A stretch of 64,000 bases of DNA from Suillus spraguei (GCA_016800925.1 JABCPU010000178.1:1-64000); one strand, 5' to 3'; numbered from the stretch's first letter, positions 31,874-43,910 are shown. The notes: generated from the letters alone by a model not told the origin. Numbers and translations are program-made.

Positions 31874-34800
31874 TGGTACATACTGTCGTTGCTATTCGCC
31901 CCATTCTTCATGCCTGTGTCTCGCTCACTGTTCAAACGGTGCTTCTGTGAGGAATGCATTGAAACCGGTGATCGTGCTGAGGATGGCACGCCTAAGGGGG
32001 TACTCATTGCAGAATGTCTTATGGCTGCACATTTACAATGCACCAAACGTACCCAAGCAGAACGTGCTGCCGCTGGCTCTCCCCGCATGAACGCCATTAT
32101 GGATTTGTACAGCTGGACGCACTCGCTCTTATCGACAACAAACCGCCTGTTTCTCACCCCAACCCCACTCCACCATTATCTATTACGGCTCTCGCCGATG
32201 ATCTTGAGCAACTCACTTTACTAGATCATTTTGTTGCCCGTGAACTCAGAGTCGCTATTTCTGGTGACATCTCCCAAAAGAACATACATCGGCCAACTGT
32301 GAAGGCCTTGATGGTCCTCGATAACATAGAGTTCCGTGTTCAGTGGTGCTTTTGGTTATTACTTGCGGGTAATTCCAATGATGTTGGTCACGAGCTACTA
32401 TTGCTTTGCACAGCTGTGGAGTCCATCAAACGAAAAGCAGACATTGTGGTCACATGGAAGAGGGCAATTATGTTGGAGATAGATGGCTTAGAAGCTCAGT
32501 TCAACAGTCAAAAGCCTCCCAAAATGGACTTATGTGCAGCAGTCGAATTTGATACCAGTAAGAGTTGATTATCTTCATCGTGTTCGTGTTCTGAATAGTC
32601 AATAGATGTTCACCATGATTTTCCGCTGGATCAGTGTGATGAAATTGCACAGGTCGCCTTATTCATCACTGTGACATGTAAAGTCATCATGGGGGTCAGC
32701 AAGCGAGCCTGCGATTTCCTCTTGGGACTTATTTCAATCATGTTATTCCTCGCTTTCCAGAGATCGGATGGTAGCCTCAGCTCTTCCCATCAAAATGTGC
32801 TCAGGCAAATTCCAAAGAGTTTCGACACCGCGCTCTCAAGATTCCATCTCACTGAGAAAACTGTCGTCTATGCAGTCTGCCCCAGTTGTCACTGCACTTA
32901 CAGCCCACATCATGCAGACAGCTCAACTGTTCCTACATATCCTGAACGTTGCACACACCACCCCACGCCAGAGGCCGAATGTGGCGAGTCATTGCTCAGC
33001 CCTGGCCCTGATGGAGTAGTGCGACCGAAGAAGACATTTGTTTACCACGATTGTAAAGACTACCTCGCCGGTCTCCTCTCCCGTGCAGATATTGAGGGTG
33101 ATGGATCAAGCCTGCGACGATTTGCAAGACTCGATCAATTCCCCCCATCCGCCTTTGATGAAACACACATTCGAGGCTCAGTTTCTCCGTCAATTTTGTG
33201 GCCCAGACCCAGGTTCACTTTTTATTGATAGAGGAGATGAAGGGCGCTATGCTTTCGCCCTTTTCGTGGACTTCTTCAATCCGGAGGGCATGAATTTGCG
33301 TGGTGCCAACAAATCCCTGGCATCATCTCTATGGCATGCTTGAATCTACCATTGGATATCAGGTATAAGCCCGAAAACATGTATCTTGCAGGAATCATCC
33401 CAGGTCTGAAACAACCATCCCTCGAGCATCTCAATCACTACATCGGCCACTTATTGATGACATGGTAGACTCATGGGAGACGGCATCAATTTTTCCAAGA
33501 CTGCTTGTTTTCCCACTGGCCGGCTCGCTCGCAGCGCTATTGTTTTGGCAGTTTGTGATCTTCCTGCCGCTCGTCATCTTGCTTCTTTAGCTGGAACCAG
33601 TAGCCATTTTTATTGTAGCGCGTGCAATTGCTACCATAGACCACATACGGTAGAGTGGACTTCGAAAGCTGGAAACCTCGTGATAAAGATGAACTCCAGA
33701 AGTTTGCTGAGCGGTGGAGGGACACTGCGACAACCTCCGAATGAGAGAAACTATTCAAAGCTCACGGTGTGCGCTATTCAGAGATGTGGCGTTTGCCATA
33801 CTGGGATCCCTCACGCCAGCTTGTTGTCGACCCAATGCATTGTATATTGGAAGGTTTAGTCCAGCATCACTCTCGTACCCTTCTCGGTTTGACTACAGCA
33901 ACCACTTCATCTTCATCGACTTTACCCCCTCTGGCCTTTTCATGTGACTTAGGCGATATGCCTCCGGGGATGACTTCGAAGGAAATGACTCAGGTCGCTG
34001 CTATACGCACCCTTCTTGTTTCCCAGTTGTCGTCCATGACAAAAATCTGGATAACCTAAAAAATTCGCTGTTTCGCAAGAATACGGGACCTCTCAAGTTT
34101 GTTTGCGAGGCCTTGCGATGCGCTCCCCAGAAATCTAGTAGATTGTTCAAAATCGACTACGTCAAAGCTCTTGTGGAATGGGTAAGTTCTTAATATGTCT
34201 ACTTTGTTGCGACTTTTTTATGTTTGTTCTCAGCGCTGTGGAAAACCTTTTGCTGCTCCTGAGAAGGAGCTTCAGCTTGGTTCTCTAGATGCCTTCATCA
34301 TGTCCGAGATGTCATCCAACAAATAACCATTCCATCTTGGTTTACTTCAGTCCCAAGCGATTTCGGAAGCGCATCTGCTGGGACGATGAAAGCGGACGAA
34401 TGGCGCTCTCTAATCACCGTCTACATTCCTATTGCCCTCGTGAGCTTGTGGGGGGCCGGTACCTCGCATCCTTCCGATGAAGTCGGCACTCACCTTAGAG
34501 CTGTTCTCAACCATACTATGGAACTTGTTTGCGCGGTGTATCTCACGTGCGCCCGAACAACGACTGTAGAGAGAGCACACGCGTATCGCTCTCACATTGC
34601 GCTTTATGTTGGAAATTTGAAGAAGATATACCCTAACATCGCTCTGCGTCCAAATCACCACGCTGCCTTCCACATATACGACTTTCTACTCCTATTTGGC
34701 CCAGCCCACTCTTGGTGGTGCTTTCCTTTCGAACGTTTGATTGGAATACTTCAGGCCTTCCAGTAAATCATAAGACTGGTGAGTTTTTACGGAACACCAG

Positions 34801-35419
34801 TGTAATAGCGGGACTGACTTTTCAAGGCGAGTTGGAAACTACCATGTTATACTCATTCATCAAAACTTCAAAACTTCACCGTTGGCTCAGTCGACCTGAC
34901 TGTTCGCCGGCTATTCAAGAGTGCAAATTTCTGTTTGACAGCACGTATGCTCCCAAGAGCGCTGGAACTCTTGGTGAAGAACTTGCTGAAGATCCTTTGG
35001 ACGACAGTTTACAGGCTCCTTCCTCCGCTGTAGCTGTGGCTGTTCCTGAAGCCTTGTTTGCGCTTATCAAACGACGCACAGCAATATTACGCGCACGACT
35101 AAAATTCAACGGGATTGTCTATAGCAGAGCCTCTACTCACGTCGGGAATAGTCAAGTTTTTTATTATTCTCAGGGTGACCGGTTATCGTCTCCTGTCCCC
35201 GGCAGTATCCGACATATCTATGCTACACCCACAGGTGAACTGGTGTTTGCTGTCCACAAGCTCCTCCCGTGTCACGATCAGTCCATTGATCCATTTGCTA
35301 TGTATCCTCATTTTCCGCCAAAATGTACTCGTCAAGCTCAAGTAGTCATTTGGAAAATGTCAAGGTATCCTGGGTTGTTAGTCACTTTGCTCGATGGGCA
35401 GTTTCGAGTGATACTGTAG
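31874..35419 (+). pseudogene. Tnp2/Plavaka-type transposase of P, multiply frameshifted
   Basis: The reading begins near 31874 with CFCEECIETGDRAEDG and passes through a Cys-rich motif (VCPSCHCTYSPHH, ERCTHHP). Next come TFVYHDCKDYLAGLLSR, GRYAFALFVDFFNPEGM, CLNLPLDIRYKPENMYLAG, SHFYCSACNCYH, MWRLPYWDPSRQLVVDPMH and HCILEGLVQHHSRTLLG, then TMKADEWRSLITVYIPIAL with ALVSLWG. It ends in a beta-rich domain to VTLLDGQFRVIL. This block order is that of fungal Tnp2-family transposases (CACTA/Plavaka), with catalytic Asp residues expected in the DPSRQLVVD and VDFF regions. Frame changes near 33090, 33320, 33460 and 33720, and introns near 34180-34235, show it is not translatable as one protein. P is therefore non-autonomous here. 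Confidence 0.8.
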
Positions 35420-35561
35420 TCATACTATCTCTATCTCGTGTAAGTACAATTCACCTCGAGAAATCACCGGTGTCTAACTACTGTCAAACAGGATTGATTT
35501 TCAATTTCACTCTACTACATAGTTTCGCGTACATTTACAATATATAAGCTGTCCACCCCGT

Positions 35562-36096
35562 CATTTGAATAAGAGTGCGTTAACGCGCTTGTATATATAA
35601 GTCATTGTCTAGTCCCCTAATATTTAGCATCTCAAACTCAAGTGGGCGATGACGTTGTAAGTGGGCGATGATTCAGCCATGAGTGGGCGATCGTCAGGCG
35701 ATCGGTTTTATCTAGAGATAAAACTTGATGATTTATTTTCACATTTTATTGTCAGGGGGTATTTTGAATTTTAACGCCTGTCTAAATGACGGTCTAAACT
35801 TCATACATGAGCAGATGTTCAGTCACGTGCTAAAATTGAAGTTTTTTCGAGTCTTAAATGTGAAGTTTCATTTCGAAGTTTATGCCAGCATTAAAGATAT
35901 ATTTATATTTCTTGTTGTCATTGACATTCAGACAGTAAGAAAATGTTCGCTGATACTTTATATTTCTCTTGTCATGCAAGACCTCTTTAACATTTGAAAT
36001 TTTACATCCGCTAAGACGACAACCTAAATATTAAATATTATCTTGACATTTCGCACGACATTCAAACCAGTCTTAAATATTCGGATCCCCAATGTG
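35562..36096. repeat. right terminal inverted repeat of P
   Basis: 535 bp, the reverse complement of 18542-19076 with about six differences. The equal lengths and very high identity point to recent insertion or ongoing correction between the ends. Confidence 0.93.
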
Positions 36097-36099
36097 TGT

Positions 36100-36354
36100 T
36101 CTGTAACCAACTTTTTGTCCAGAGGTGTCGGTTGACTGAGCATGGTCAAGGAATTGCTCTTTCCATGATTTGGCATTTTTCTCAGTCATGAAGGATGTTA
36201 TGAAAATGATCTTCTGCTTGTCGGTAGTGTAAAGCTTTTCGTTGATGTCGAAGCATAGATTGCATGATTGGATAAATTCACGAGAGTTGTCGCGATCTCC
36301 ATCAAAACCGGTTGGGAGACCGATTATGTATTCAAATTCTTTGGTGGTCGTCAT
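36100..36354 (-). pseudogene. gypsy A2 gag, N-terminal part (left of P insertion)
   Basis: Starts MTTTKEFEYIIGLPTGFDGD at 36354 and matches the first 85 residues of A3 gag (FDINEKLYTTDKQKI, KNAKSWKEQFLDHAQST). Similarity ends at the TGT next to P. It continues at 18538. Confidence 0.92.
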
Positions 36355-36481
36355 AATGGCGATTCGTCTGGTGAGTTATACTTTCTTGGTGCCTACACGC
36401 GCTATCTTGCTGTCCATTAGGGCTTATCAGGGTTCAGGGTTGAAGACTGGATAGTCGACAATCAGGTAGACTTTAATCTTT

Positions 36482-36945
36482 TGTTATGAACTGGGGTGGC
36501 GTCACCAGCGACAGTGAAAAGACACAGACGGTCTGCTGGGAAGTTCTACAATGTCCAGAAGAGGACAAGGTGAAAGTACAAGGAACATGTTCCGAGTACT
36601 ATCAAAGATTCAGCCTCAAAGACAAGTCTAAGAGGTTCTATGAGAATAGTGACTAAGACTAAGGAGTGCTTAGACTTAGAGATGATTCAAGACGACTTAG
36701 GTTGGAGACCTAAGCGAAGGATGTTTCAGGTAAAACCCAGTAAGATTAAAGTGAAGTATACAAGCGTAATACAACGTGCTTAAATAGGTCAATATGTGCG
36801 CACGGACCAAGAGAGATGTGAGAACGTAAGTGCGTATCCAAAGAAGGAAGGCAACTATAGTACAGATGTGTTGAGCATATGAGTCAGAGTTACATAATGT
36901 CCAAAGTAAAGGAGAGAATGAATAGGGGCACGTATGACTGTAACA
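36482..36945 (-). repeat. gypsy A2 5' LTR
   Basis: 464-bp family-A LTR. The 11-nt primer-site copy ACTTTAATCTT lies just left of it, with one base between, as in A3. A TATTTAAG box lies in its U3 part. Confidence 0.92.
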
Positions 36946-37789
36946 GACCACCACTGAAATCCATTGATGACAAGATCATGGTAGTTGATCACAGCTCACA
37001 AGATGACGGACAGTGGGATGTGTCTTCTGATGGTGTTTCTTAGCGATGATTATGTAAGCTGGACCCTTACTATGCACTTATTAAATCATCGTCATGTGAC
37101 TGCTTCCCATATATTGCACCGAACCACTGTAATGAACATATTGGTGCTGGCCTTGAAACCCTATTTTTAGTGCACGTCTCACGTCTACAGGAAACTCCAC
37201 TTGTCCAAAGGCCATCTTACTCCTTTAGCACATGCCAGTGACATCACACGCTTACCGTACACCATACTGACTGCTGCACCACATTCCATGTACTGATGTC
37301 CTTCCATGTCCTTGCCACGTCCGCATAGCTCCATTTGGTGCATAGTTTGTTTTATGTTCATTATCACTGATCCCACAGTAAGTCTTATTACATGTTGCCT
37401 TGTGCTGCAGCTGCCTCGTGCTACGTTTACATACCAGCAGTTACTCCACTTGAGTGCTACTGATTTCGCCTAAAGCATTCCAAGTACATACAATATAGGA
37501 TATAAGCACTGCATACCCCGCATGATACAGCACCTCATTTTCACCATACTATAGGTCAGGATTAGTGTCTAGCTCTGGAACTACCCAGTAGCAAACTTAG
37601 TCTTTAAAGTTTCTTTACCGCTCGTTAATCAATATCGCTCGTTCACTGTTACTGCTGGCATACCACTAGATCTTCAACCCCTATTTTTGACTGGAATTCA
37701 CGCTCACCGCTACTTTACCACTGAAAGTACCACAGATCTCCTTACTGTTTCTTCACACCGCTTGCACCTTGCTGCTACCGCTGACATTA

Positions 37790-38257
37790 TGTTACGAACT
37801 GGGGTGGCGTCACCAGCGACAGTGAAAAGACACAGGCGGTCTGCTGGGAGTTCTTACAATGTTCAAAAGAGAACAAGGTGAAAGTACAAGGAACGTGTTC
37901 CGAGTACGATCAAGGGTTCAGCCTCAATAACAAGTCAAAGAGGTATCCGCGAGAATAGAGACTAAGGCTAAGGAGTGCTTAGACTTAGAGATGATTCAAG
38001 ACGACTTAGGTTGGAGACCTAAGCGAAGGAGATTCCAGGTAAAACCCAGTAAGATTAAAGTAGGGAATCTACTACAAGTACACTGTGCTTAAATAGGCCA
38101 ATATGTGCGCACAGACCAAGCGATACTTGAGAATGTAAGTGCGTATCCAAATAAGGAAGGCAACTATAGTACAGATGCGTTGAGCATATGAGTCAGAGTC
38201 GTGTGACATGATATACAAGTAAGGAGAAAATGAATAGGGGCACGTACGATTGTAACA
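37790..38257 (-). repeat. gypsy A3 3' LTR
   Basis: 468 bp, TGTTACAATCG to TTCGTAACA on the minus strand. The polypurine tract AAAAAGGGGGTAA lies just right of it. Confidence 0.95.
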
Positions 38258-38289
38258 TTACCCCCTTTTTACACGTAAAGTCACCGGCT

Positions 38290-39759
38290 TTACTCATCTT
38301 GGTTCGCATAGTAAACGGGATCATCACTAAACTCATAGTCTTCATCGGCAAACGATCCGCTCATCATGTACTTGGCTTCTTCAAGACCAGCGCGACGTTT
38401 AGAGTCCTTCTTCTTCTCTGCCTGAATACGTTCATCGTCGAGCTGTTTCTCCCAAGTACGAAGTGCGTCATAGAATCCTTCGTCCTTCCATGTTAACTTG
38501 AAGGGGGGAGGTCCGACTCGTTTAGGACAGTAGATGGATAAATGAGTCGGTGACCAATATCTGCAAACCTTGCACTGATATTCCGCACAATTCTTTTGAC
38601 GATGTCCTAGTAATCCACAGACGCGGCATTTCATGTTCTCGTCAGGGTTGGAAGAAACTTTGCGTAAGGGAGACGGGGAAATGATGGGTATAGGACTAGT
38701 GGATCTAGCGCGCTTCTTTCCCTTCTTCTTCGTCATACGTTTTAAGGCAAGGGTGTTCTGCCGCTTAAGCTGCGCTTGTTGGGCGGTGGATAACGTGTAT
38801 GCCGATGCAGGGAGGTCTGGGGTAATTGCTCGTTCAGCAACCGCAAGAAGTTCAGTGGAGGAAGAAGGGGAAGTGATGCCGAAGTCTTTTACTAAGACTG
38901 GTGAAACGGGATCCATGGGGCCGAATGATGGTGGGATGGACATAGGAGGGTGGATATGAAGGTCGCGAAGTCGAGGACCGAGTGTTACCAGCTCGGTGGC
39001 AGGGATGCCTAGTAGTTTAGCGGCCTCGCACTGTTCCTTTGTGCAAGGTTCATACAGCCAATCAGGGCAATCAAGAGAGGTCACGACGGAAGGTGATGAA
39101 GTTGACTGTGCGATAGGAGATGGTGTTCGAGGGGATGCAAGGTCTAACTGTGTTTGTTGTAGATCGGTGATAGCTTCTTCTACTAGATTTCTAGCCGCTC
39201 TGGTTTCAGCGACTGACTGCTGGATCGTTTCAACAACCGTATTGGTGAGTTGTCCGATCTCCTGGACAGCAGTATATAGGCCAGTAAAGGCGTCAAGACT
39301 AGAATAAACACGCGAAGATGAGGGTGCTGGAATAGGAAGTGGCGTATCTTCCTGCGGAGAGGGAGGTCGAGCAACGCCTGCTCGACGTTCGGCAATGATA
39401 TGAATAGCTTCTTCAACATCATCTTTAAAAGAATTGGGAAACAGCAACATAGCGTAAGCACGAATGCGTTTTTGAAGATGTAAGAAGCGATGTCGGTATG
39501 TGACTTCTGTAATATCCTTGGCGGTGATTTCGATGAGTGCTGCGGTGCGGATGATGTTAACGAGGAGTAAGGCGGGGAAAGCGCCTCGTTCTGTAAGAAT
39601 TCTTTCGATTTCAAGGGCATGTCCCTCGCAGAGAATGGCGGCTTCGATGTAGGAAGTGTTGTCGATTTCAGTGGTGAGCTTTCCGTAGTTTTCGGCTTCA
39701 GAGTCGGAGTCATTGTTGACGGCAGTGACGGGAGTAATGTAGGCAGTGGGGAAGGACAT
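38290..39759 (-). CDS. gypsy A3 third ORF: 489-residue zinc-knuckle protein downstream of pol
   Basis: An uninterrupted ORF starting MSFPTAYITPVTAVNND, 54 bases after the pol stop. The N-terminal 150 residues are helical (EGHALEIERILTERG, HLQKRIRAYAMLLFP). A Ser/Pro-rich linker follows. A second helical block (DCPDWLYEPCTKEQCEAAK) leads to a Lys/Arg-rich stretch (KKKGKKRARS), then CRVCGLLGHRQKNC and CKVCRYWSPTHLSIYC, and an acidic tail. Two adjacent zinc-binding clusters suggest RNA or DNA binding; a gag-like accessory or regulatory role is inference. It is separate from the true gag, which has its own knuckle. Copy A1 keeps the same ORF. No membrane span argues against env. Confidence 0.85.
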   Translation of the reverse strand: MSFPTAYITPVTAVNNDSDSEAENYGKLTTEIDNTSYIEAAILCEGHALEIERILTERGAFPALLLVNIIRTAALIEITAKDITEVTYRHRFLHLQKRIRAYAMLLFPNSFKDDVEEAIHIIAERRAGVARPPSPQEDTPLPIPAPSSSRVYSSLDAFTGLYTAVQEIGQLTNTVVETIQQSVAETRAARNLVEEAITDLQQTQLDLASPRTPSPIAQSTSSPSVVTSLDCPDWLYEPCTKEQCEAAKLLGIPATELVTLGPRLRDLHIHPPMSIPPSFGPMDPVSPVLVKDFGITSPSSSTELLAVAERAITPDLPASAYTLSTAQQAQLKRQNTLALKRMTKKKGKKRARSTSPIPIISPSPLRKVSSNPDENMKCRVCGLLGHRQKNCAEYQCKVCRYWSPTHLSIYCPKRVGPPPFKLTWKDEGFYDALRTWEKQLDDERIQAEKKKDSKRRAGLEEAKYMMSGSFADEDYEFSDDPVYYANQDE

Positions 39760-39813
39760 TTCGATACAGATAGTTGATCAGGTGCTAGTGCGGTTGATTG
39801 ACTGGGGAAAGAA

Positions 39814-42800
39814 TTAGAGGGCGTGTTGCTTCTTATAAGCATTCAAGATTCGAGCGGAGTTCTTCAAGTTCTTTTCTGGGAGCCATTCATTATTTCCCGA
39901 TGGGTATCCTTTCCAAGAAACGAGATATCGTCGGCGATTGCCGGTTCCTTTGTGAGAAAGAATTGCTTCGATTTCATATTCTTCTTCTTCTTCGATGATG
40001 TCAGGGGGTGGTTCAGGGAAGTTCGGGCCATGTACGTCCGTTTCGCTATAGGATGATAAGACAGAAGCGTGGAATGTGGGGTGAATCTTCCATTGCGGAG
40101 GGAGCTTGAGCGTGAACGTGATAGGAGATAAGACATCGATGATCGGGAAAGGTCCGTATCGTTTCGGTGCCAATTTCCTTGATGGGAGTTTGAGTCTAAG
40201 ATTAGCGGCGGATAGCCAAACCTTTTCTCCGATCTTCCATGGGGTGTACTTATCTCCTCGGGATCGTTCAGCCATTGTCTGCATTGCAATGTTATGACAG
40301 GCGATTGCTTCTTCTCTTATCTTCTGCAGAGATCGTACTCGATCTTCTGCTGCGGGGACGGATGAATCAGGGATAAGGTGAGGGATAGCACGTGGTTCGT
40401 ATCCCATCATCAGATAGAAAGGTGATGCATTCCTTGCATCATGTTTTCGGTGGTTGTGGACGAATTCAGCGATTGGTAGGTGTTCTACCCAATCTTCTGG
40501 GTTGTTACGGCAGTAGATGCGGAGGTATGTTTCAAGTTCCTGGTTAAGCCTTTCTGTTTGACCATCAGTCTGTGGGTGATAAGCCGTGGATGGAGCGATG
40601 ACGTAGTCAAGAAAGTCGGGCAAGTTCCTTTGAGAAGCGAGATAGGAATTGCGGTCCTCGATCCGAGATGACTTTGTCATGGAGTCCAAATCGTCGGTAA
40701 ACATGTTTTAAAAATAGCTTAGCCACACCTTCTGAAGTGATGGTTTTCAAACAAGGGATAATAATTACCCCCTTCGTAAGGCCATGGTCTACCACGACCA
40801 TGATACTGTCAAAGCCTCCAGAGACAGGGAGGTCAGTGATAAGATCAACGGAGACCTGGGAGAACAGGCGAACAGCCGAAGAAGGAATAGGCGCAAGCGG
40901 AGGTCGAACGGGATGAGTATCCGCTTTCATTTGCTGACAAAGGGCGCAACCCTCGACGTATTTTCGAATATAAGAGCCCATTGCAGGCCACCAAGCTTCC
41001 CGTTTGACGAGTTCTTCAGTTTGAATCTACCGGGGTGACCCGCGGTAGGATGATCATGATACCTTTTCAGGATATCGGAACGATGCGCCGGCGGAATATA
41101 GGCGCGGTTCTTAAAATAGAGGACGTTCTCCTCAATTTTCCAATCAGAAAGTGCCGATTTCATAGGAGGTAGGCACACGCCATCAAGGGCGTCGGACGCC
41201 GTCTTGAAGACAGGGTCGTCGAGGGGGTCAGAGGATGATAAAACATCCTGCAGGTCGGTGTCAATAAGATGAACGAATAGAGCGTCAGGGAGGAGGGTCT
41301 GGTCCTCGTTATCGTCTTTGCCAGAGTCATAATCAGGCCGGCGGGATAGTGCATCAGGCACTGCTAATTTAGTACCTGCAACGTGATGCAGTTCGATGTC
41401 GTAAATAGACAAGATCAATTGCCAACGTGCTTGGCGGCGGGTGAGCTTCTGTGCACTTCTAAAGTACAGAAGGTTCTTGTGGTCGGTGAATACCAGGACG
41501 GGGTGTGGGTTTCCTTCGAGATAATGATGCCATTCGTTCAATGCCCGGATTACAGCAAGGAGTTCCCGATCAAAGATCTGGTAATTGCGCTCCGCAGGGT
41601 TCAAAGACTGTGAGAGGTATGCACATGGGTGATAAACACCATTCTCATCAGTCTGCAAGAGAACTCCTCCAGTTGCTATGAGTGAAGCGTCAGTAGCAAT
41701 AGCGAATTGTCGGGAGGGATCAGGGTTACGAAGTACCGGTTGGGATATGAAGCGTCGTTTTAGTTCTTCAAAGGTGTCCATACATTCAGCTGACCATTCA
41801 AAGGTCTTATCTTTCTTCGTTAAATCGATAAGGGGTCTGGCGATGTCAGAGTAGTGGGAAATGAACGTGCGGTAGAAGTTGCAAAAGCCAAGGAATGACC
41901 GAACGTCTTTCACAGATTTCGGGGTTGGCCATTCGGAGATTCCCTTAGTCTTGGCGGTGTCCATAGCAACTTGTCCGGGGCGAATTATCATTCCAAGGTA
42001 TTCCACTTCTTCTGCATCGAAGGTGCATTTCTCCGGTTTCAAGAATAGGTGTTCTTTTCGTATTTTCATCAAAACTTGTCTGGTCCGTTCGCGGTGTTCT
42101 GCCATAGTCGTAGAGAAAATCAGGATATCGTCCATATAGATAACCATCCATCCTTCATTGATTTCTTGTTGAAAGGTGCGATTCATGTATGCTTGAAAAG
42201 TTGCTGGGGAGTTGCAGAGGCCAAAGAAATGACGTTCGGTTCAAAGAGGCCAAATTCCGTAGTAAAAGCAGCTTTCCACCTATCATCAGGATGGATGCGA
42301 ATGTTGTTGTAACCGGACCGAATATCCATTTTTCGTAAAGAACCGTGCGTTATGAAGGCGTGCGACAAGAGAAATAGGGATGGAAGCGGGTATGCGTTCT
42401 TGACTGTCCAATCATTGATGTAGCGATAATCTTGACAGGGACGCAGTTCTCCACTCTTCTTTCCTACAAAGAAGAAACCACTAGCTTGAGGTGATTTCGA
42501 TTCTGAGATAAAACCTTTCGCAACGTTTTCATCGATAAATGTTTTGACAGCAGCGCGTTCTTTTTCCGATAGCGGGTAGACCTTAGACGTGCGAGGGATA
42601 AAACCGGGTTTGGTGTCGATCCGATGATCGATACCAGGGCGTTCGGGGGGTAGTTTGTTCAGTCCGTCTTTAGCAAAGACGTCTGTGAAGTCGTGTAAAT
42701 AATCTGGGACCAATTCTTCGAAGGATTTCTTTTTCTTTTCCTTTTTCTTCCGTGGCAAATTCCTGAGCCTTATTACTATATTTCAGAGGAGGGAGCGGAA

Positions 42801-43910
42801 TTGTGGAGTAGTTGGAGGATTGTTCGAGTTGAGAAGTTCCATCACGTGTCAAGGGTGTATCCATGGACACTTCTTCTATGATCCTCATGCTAACTCCATT
42901 GGTGTTGTATTCCACAAGAAATTCTCCATCTCTGAGCTCGTATGAGGAAATCTCGCGTACTTCTGGCGCATGCCAGACGTCATGCATGGTGTCGAATTGG
43001 TCATCATCCTCAGTTGGGATCAACGAGGGCACGGGTTCTTCTTCATCAGGGACTTCTTCTATTGAAGCGGAAAGGGTTTTCGGGGGAACGAAGAACTTGG
43101 ATAGTTTCGGTACATTGGTGTTTCGTCCTGGGAGTTCTTCTTCCGGTTTTCTCTTTCCCTGTTTCTGTTCTTCTATTGGCCGTTGCTCAATAGGTCTTGT
43201 CCAACCCAATGTTCGGGTTCGGATTCATTCTTGCGCTTTTCTGCGCGGGGAATCGGTGACACTGCTCTCGCAATTGTACACGTGGAGTGGGTTCAATAGT
43301 ACGTGGCAGCCGTACTTCTGATTCTGGATGTTCGGGCACTTCAATAGAAGGCACGATAATTGGTTTCGGAAGACGGGAATGTTGCCACCTAACATGATTG
43401 AAAAGCTGAGGCAGCCCGTTCTTCTTCCGATCTTCATCCAGATCGATTTCGATTTCGTCTGATTTCTCTGTCCGTGTAAGGACAAGCGTTTCAGCAGCCC
43501 AATCTATAATGGGTTCATTGCTCGTAACCAAGGAATTCCAAGGAGGATTTGATCTCTCCTTCCGAGTTTGGTAATATTGAATTTTCCATACATGGTTCGA
43601 TCGTCAATCTTGACCACTAGGAGGCAGTAATGCGTGATTGGTCCTCCTTTTATGAGAGTTCCATCTGCCGTTGTAACTCGAAATGGTTCCTTGAGTTTCG
43701 TCGTGTGATTTGATGGAGTTTCACAAACTCTTCTGAGATGAATGTTCCTGCTGCTCCTGAATCGATAACAGCAGTGGTGTCGACGGATTTCAAACGAGTA
43801 CGCGAGTGGAGGGTGATTGGGACACGAAGTTCTTTTCTTTCACCTACAGCGCGTACAAGTCTTAGTATTACATTGGGAGAAACATACGTCGAGTCTTTGT
43901 TTCTCCACAT
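39814..43910 (-). pseudogene. gypsy A3 pol polyprotein with several frameshifts
   Basis: About 1,365 codons from MWRNKDSTYV to NAYKKQHAL. Domains are retropepsin (VIDSGAAGTFI), RT (VIYMDDILIF), RNase H, integrase (AYHPQTDGQTERLN) and chromodomain (RYLVSWKGYPSGNNEWLP). Frame changes fall near 43680, 43500, 43200, 42750, 42220, 41020 and 40620, mostly one-base indels in homopolymers (for example a lost T in GAGTTTTCG near 43693). The start ATG overlaps the gag stop as TAATG. Compare A2, whose pol is open except for one stop. Confidence 0.92.

Larger units (their letters stand above)
18542..36096 (+). mobile_element. transposon P: 17.6-kb CACTA-like element with 535-bp TIRs and cargo
   Basis: The element begins CACATCGGGGATCC and ends GGATCCCCAATGTG, flanked by a 3-bp duplication TGT (18539-18541, 36097-36099). 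Its termini are 535-bp inverted repeats that are about 99% identical by eye. It is inserted in the gag gene of A2, and excision in silico restores a 30-nt target of the same length and frame as A3. The 3-bp duplication and CACAT ends fit the CACTA/CMC superfamily, and the transposase at 31874-35419 fits the fungal Tnp2/Plavaka type. Cargo includes gene A, a WD40 gene, genes B and C, and an importin-beta fragment. The TIRs are far longer than usual for CACTA elements. Confidence 0.85.
13839..36945 (-). mobile_element. Ty3/gypsy family A, copy A2 (split by transposon P)
   Basis: A minus-strand gypsy element whose 5' LTR is at 36482-36945 and whose pol ends at 13842. Its gag is cut in two by the 17.6-kb transposon P (18542-36096). 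Its 3' end, including the third ORF and 3' LTR, is lost at the copia junction. Apart from these events its coding sequence carries only two nonsense changes, so it is a relatively young copy. Bases 36946-36950 (GACCA) would be its duplication, without a surviving partner. Confidence 0.88.

Noticed and set aside
18542..36096. Helitron or Starship-type element
   Set aside because: The element has true TIRs, a 3-bp duplication and a Tnp2-type transposase; there is no Rep-helicase or tyrosine recombinase (DUF3435) gene.
38290..39759. Envelope gene of an errantivirus-like element
   Set aside because: The position fits, but there is no signal peptide, membrane span or fusion motif, and there are two zinc clusters.
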